Notes under the pieces: model-generated | What the model was told of the DNA's origin: nothing | The model's database searches: none | The model's input: only the letters and a program-made list of their open reading frames with translations | Made by a program: the position numbers and the translations under genes | In this document: in pieces, positions 62,451-64,000 of the stretch | Position numbering within the stretch: position 1 is the first letter of the stretch | Layout: each line of letters begins with the position of its first letter | NCBI GenBank assembly: GCA_022393335.1 | Contig: JAJEKB010021087.1 | Location: 1,828,178 to 1,892,177, forward strand | Reading direction: 5' to 3' | DNA from: Macrotrachela quadricornifera | Taxonomy: Eukaryota > Rotifera > Eurotatoria > Philodinida > Philodinidae | Length of the DNA: 64,000 nt

Positions 62451-62985
62451 TTGACTATGAAAAAGTCATTTTTGAGCATTGCATATCATTGTAAAGAATT
62501 TTTAAGATTCATTATTATAATATATTGAGATTTTGTGCAAATGGTCCTTGTCGTTGTAGAGAATTCATTATTTTGAAAAAGTCTTTTAAATGTTGATGCG
62601 CGAAACGGTATCTTTTCCCGTTTTTTCCGAACTCACACAACATAATTCTGCTTTGGTTTCGGAGGTGTCCGGGTTGTTTTACGAACGTATCCTGTGGGTT
62701 CCTTAGTTTTTTCCGACAGGATACGCTATCGATCTGTTTGTTTCCCAGCTTGCGGAAATGTTTGGAATACACCGTTTCCGGTACGATTGCTTTCCGGTCC
62801 GGAATACTGCCTCCCTACTCCGTGTTTTTCCCAGCCGATTCCAGCCATTTTCCTGTATGGAAACGGCCGGATTGTTTCCGGAAACACCCCGTTGCCGGAG
62901 GCCGAAATCTTCGATCTAGAAGAATCTCTTCTTCGGTAAAAGCCTTATTCATTTTTTCTGATGTCATCTTCTTATTATTTAATAT
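62451..62985. other. Spacer with a GC-richer patch
   Basis: From about 62600 to 62940 the composition rises in GC with repeated TTTCCG / CGGAAA phrases (ACCGTTTCCGGTACG, TGTTTCCGGAAACA). Open frames cross it without recognisable domains. It resembles the patch at 15640-16010. Confidence 0.45.
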
Positions 62986-62989
62986 TTTT

Positions 62990-63480
62990 ACGAGAAAACC
63001 AAACTACACTAAAAGACACAGCGTGAAAAGCTTTACAATTTACAAAGAACAACTACGAAAATGTGGCATAACGAATAAAGCTCTTAGGAAAAAAAACAGA
63101 TCCGATTTTTGTAGCGTCGAAATTTGGTCGTTCAGAGTTTCGTTCATTTTGAAAATAAAAACAAACAACTATACAATAAGTAACCTTTATCAATTCTAGA
63201 GCTTTTCACACTGCATCTTCTAGTATATTTTAGTCTTCAAAATATCTTGTTAATTAACGACAAAATGATAAAACAAAATTCAACAGTGCTTCATCCATTA
63301 CAATCTAAAATAGCCAGCTAGGTGTCAACAAAAACAGTTTCTATGAAAAATTCATTATTATGATATTAGATGAATAGTGATCAAATAGCATAGAACGATA
63401 GAGCTTTTTTTCTCTATCAGACTATATAGAAAGCAAATTACTTAAAGCTTATCATAAGGTAGTAAGGTATCCCTGTGAGA
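62990..63480. mobile_element. Truncated copy of the 0.9-kb/42-kb foldback group
   Basis: The phrase ACAGCGTGAAAAGCTTTACA (about 63020) and the inverted AGAGCTTTTCACACTGCATC (about 63200) match the interiors of the elements at 923-1620 and 42187-42879. A right arm follows with GATAGAGCTTTTTTTCTCTA and AAGCTTATCATAAGGTAGTA, ending near GGTATCCCTGTGAG. The matching left arm is missing, apparently replaced by the GC-richer patch. Confidence 0.65.
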
Positions 63481-64000
63481 ATTTTTGGTCAACCCTATGT
63501 ATTTTTGTTATAATTTTTTAATAATATAGCGGTACCCGCCGATTGCTTCATACCTTTGATAGGTAGAATTGACCAAATAAACCCACATCAGTTTCATTGG
63601 AATCCGCGGCTCACACTTGAGAATCTTCATTCTATAGACAAAAATCAAATTTTGAAGTTATTAATTTCTGCTTTATCTCTTTTCTATGCAGTCAATGTGA
63701 AATGATTTGTAATCGATTTCATTATTGAATAATAATTTTATTAAAGTAATTGAAGACACATTAAGGAAAAAGAACATGAAAATAAAAGGGAATGAAGTTG
63801 AAAAATGTCTATTACATGTAGACTATGGAAGTAGCAGTGAATTATGTCCGTTCTAGACAAAACTAAATAGAAAATTAGATGGTCTTCATGAAAAATGTAC
63901 TATTGTTATAGAAATAACGTACTTTTTGCTTATTCTTTCTAGTCGTAAAGAACAGCAGATCGACGTTTAAGATTAAGAGAAATACCAGCTGCAAGACGAA
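63481..64000. other. Non-coding to window end
   Basis: No gene or element supported in the last 520 bases. Confidence 0.4.

Noticed and set aside
62694..63199. Overlapping 81- and 153-codon frames
   Set aside because: They cross the GC-richer patch and the truncated foldback with no domain and change character midway.

Overview
The window looks like AT-rich nuclear DNA from a small invertebrate, most likely a bdelloid rotifer. This is inference from three things: spliceosomal introns mostly of about 50 bases with GT...AG ends, an expanded class of FG-GAP repeat membrane proteins, and many small, often decayed transposable elements of many families packed between and inside genes. No rRNA, tRNA, CRISPR array or bacterial operon structure was seen.

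Layout. 1-22.6 kb holds almost no host genes. It carries a fragment of a Cys-rich extracellular protein (2.9-3.3 kb), a gag-like ORF on the minus strand (4.3-5.1 kb), and a complete non-autonomous LTR retrotransposon with 315-bp LTRs, a 5-bp target duplication, a primer site and a polypurine tract (5.6-8.2 kb). After it come several foldback elements, one with a smaller hairpin MITE inside it, a 3.2-kb pogo/Tigger-type element with 17-bp terminal repeats and TA duplication (13.3-16.5 kb), a perfect 108-bp palindrome (17.0-17.1 kb), and a 3.2-kb repeat-built element containing 34-bp degenerate tandem arrays (19.0-22.2 kb).

22.6-30.4 kb is one gene in three exons. It encodes a type II membrane protein of about 1563 residues with a short cytoplasmic head, one membrane anchor and about 29 FG-GAP/VCBS calcium-loop repeats. 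Its second intron has been filled by a mariner element (two nonsense codons, catalytic triad intact), hAT-like MITEs and a small hairpin. 30.4-38.8 kb is mostly repeats: a 34-bp array, a 1.26-kb terminal-repeat element, a small Gly-rich protein gene (32.9-33.3 kb, minus), a 1.56-kb near-perfect foldback, and the pseudogene it borders.

38.85-44.29 kb is a complete 13-exon DHX8/PRP22-type spliceosomal DEAH helicase. Its ninth intron holds a foldback element with a 100-N assembly gap at the hairpin centre. 45.3-46.6 kb is a diverged mitochondrial phosphate carrier-like gene (SLC25A3 family) that lacks two signature prolines and part of its middle repeat.

47.6-56.6 kb is a cluster of one unnamed family: proteins with an N-terminal membrane helix, a Cys-rich glycosylatable ectodomain and a C-terminal membrane helix. 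The cluster holds a decayed minus-strand copy, an intact single-unit copy and a fused double-unit copy. I do not recognise the family, and it is the most interesting protein-coding finding here. 56.6-64 kb is again mobile DNA: a decayed Gypsy-type integrase fragment, a piggyBac element with TTAA duplication and a twice-broken transposase, a 63-bp tandem array and another truncated foldback copy.

The housekeeping genes (helicase, carrier) and the surface-protein genes do not form a pathway. What links the window is repeated insertion of hairpin-forming elements next to or within genes, with coding exons kept intact in the helicase and FG-GAP genes and lost in others.
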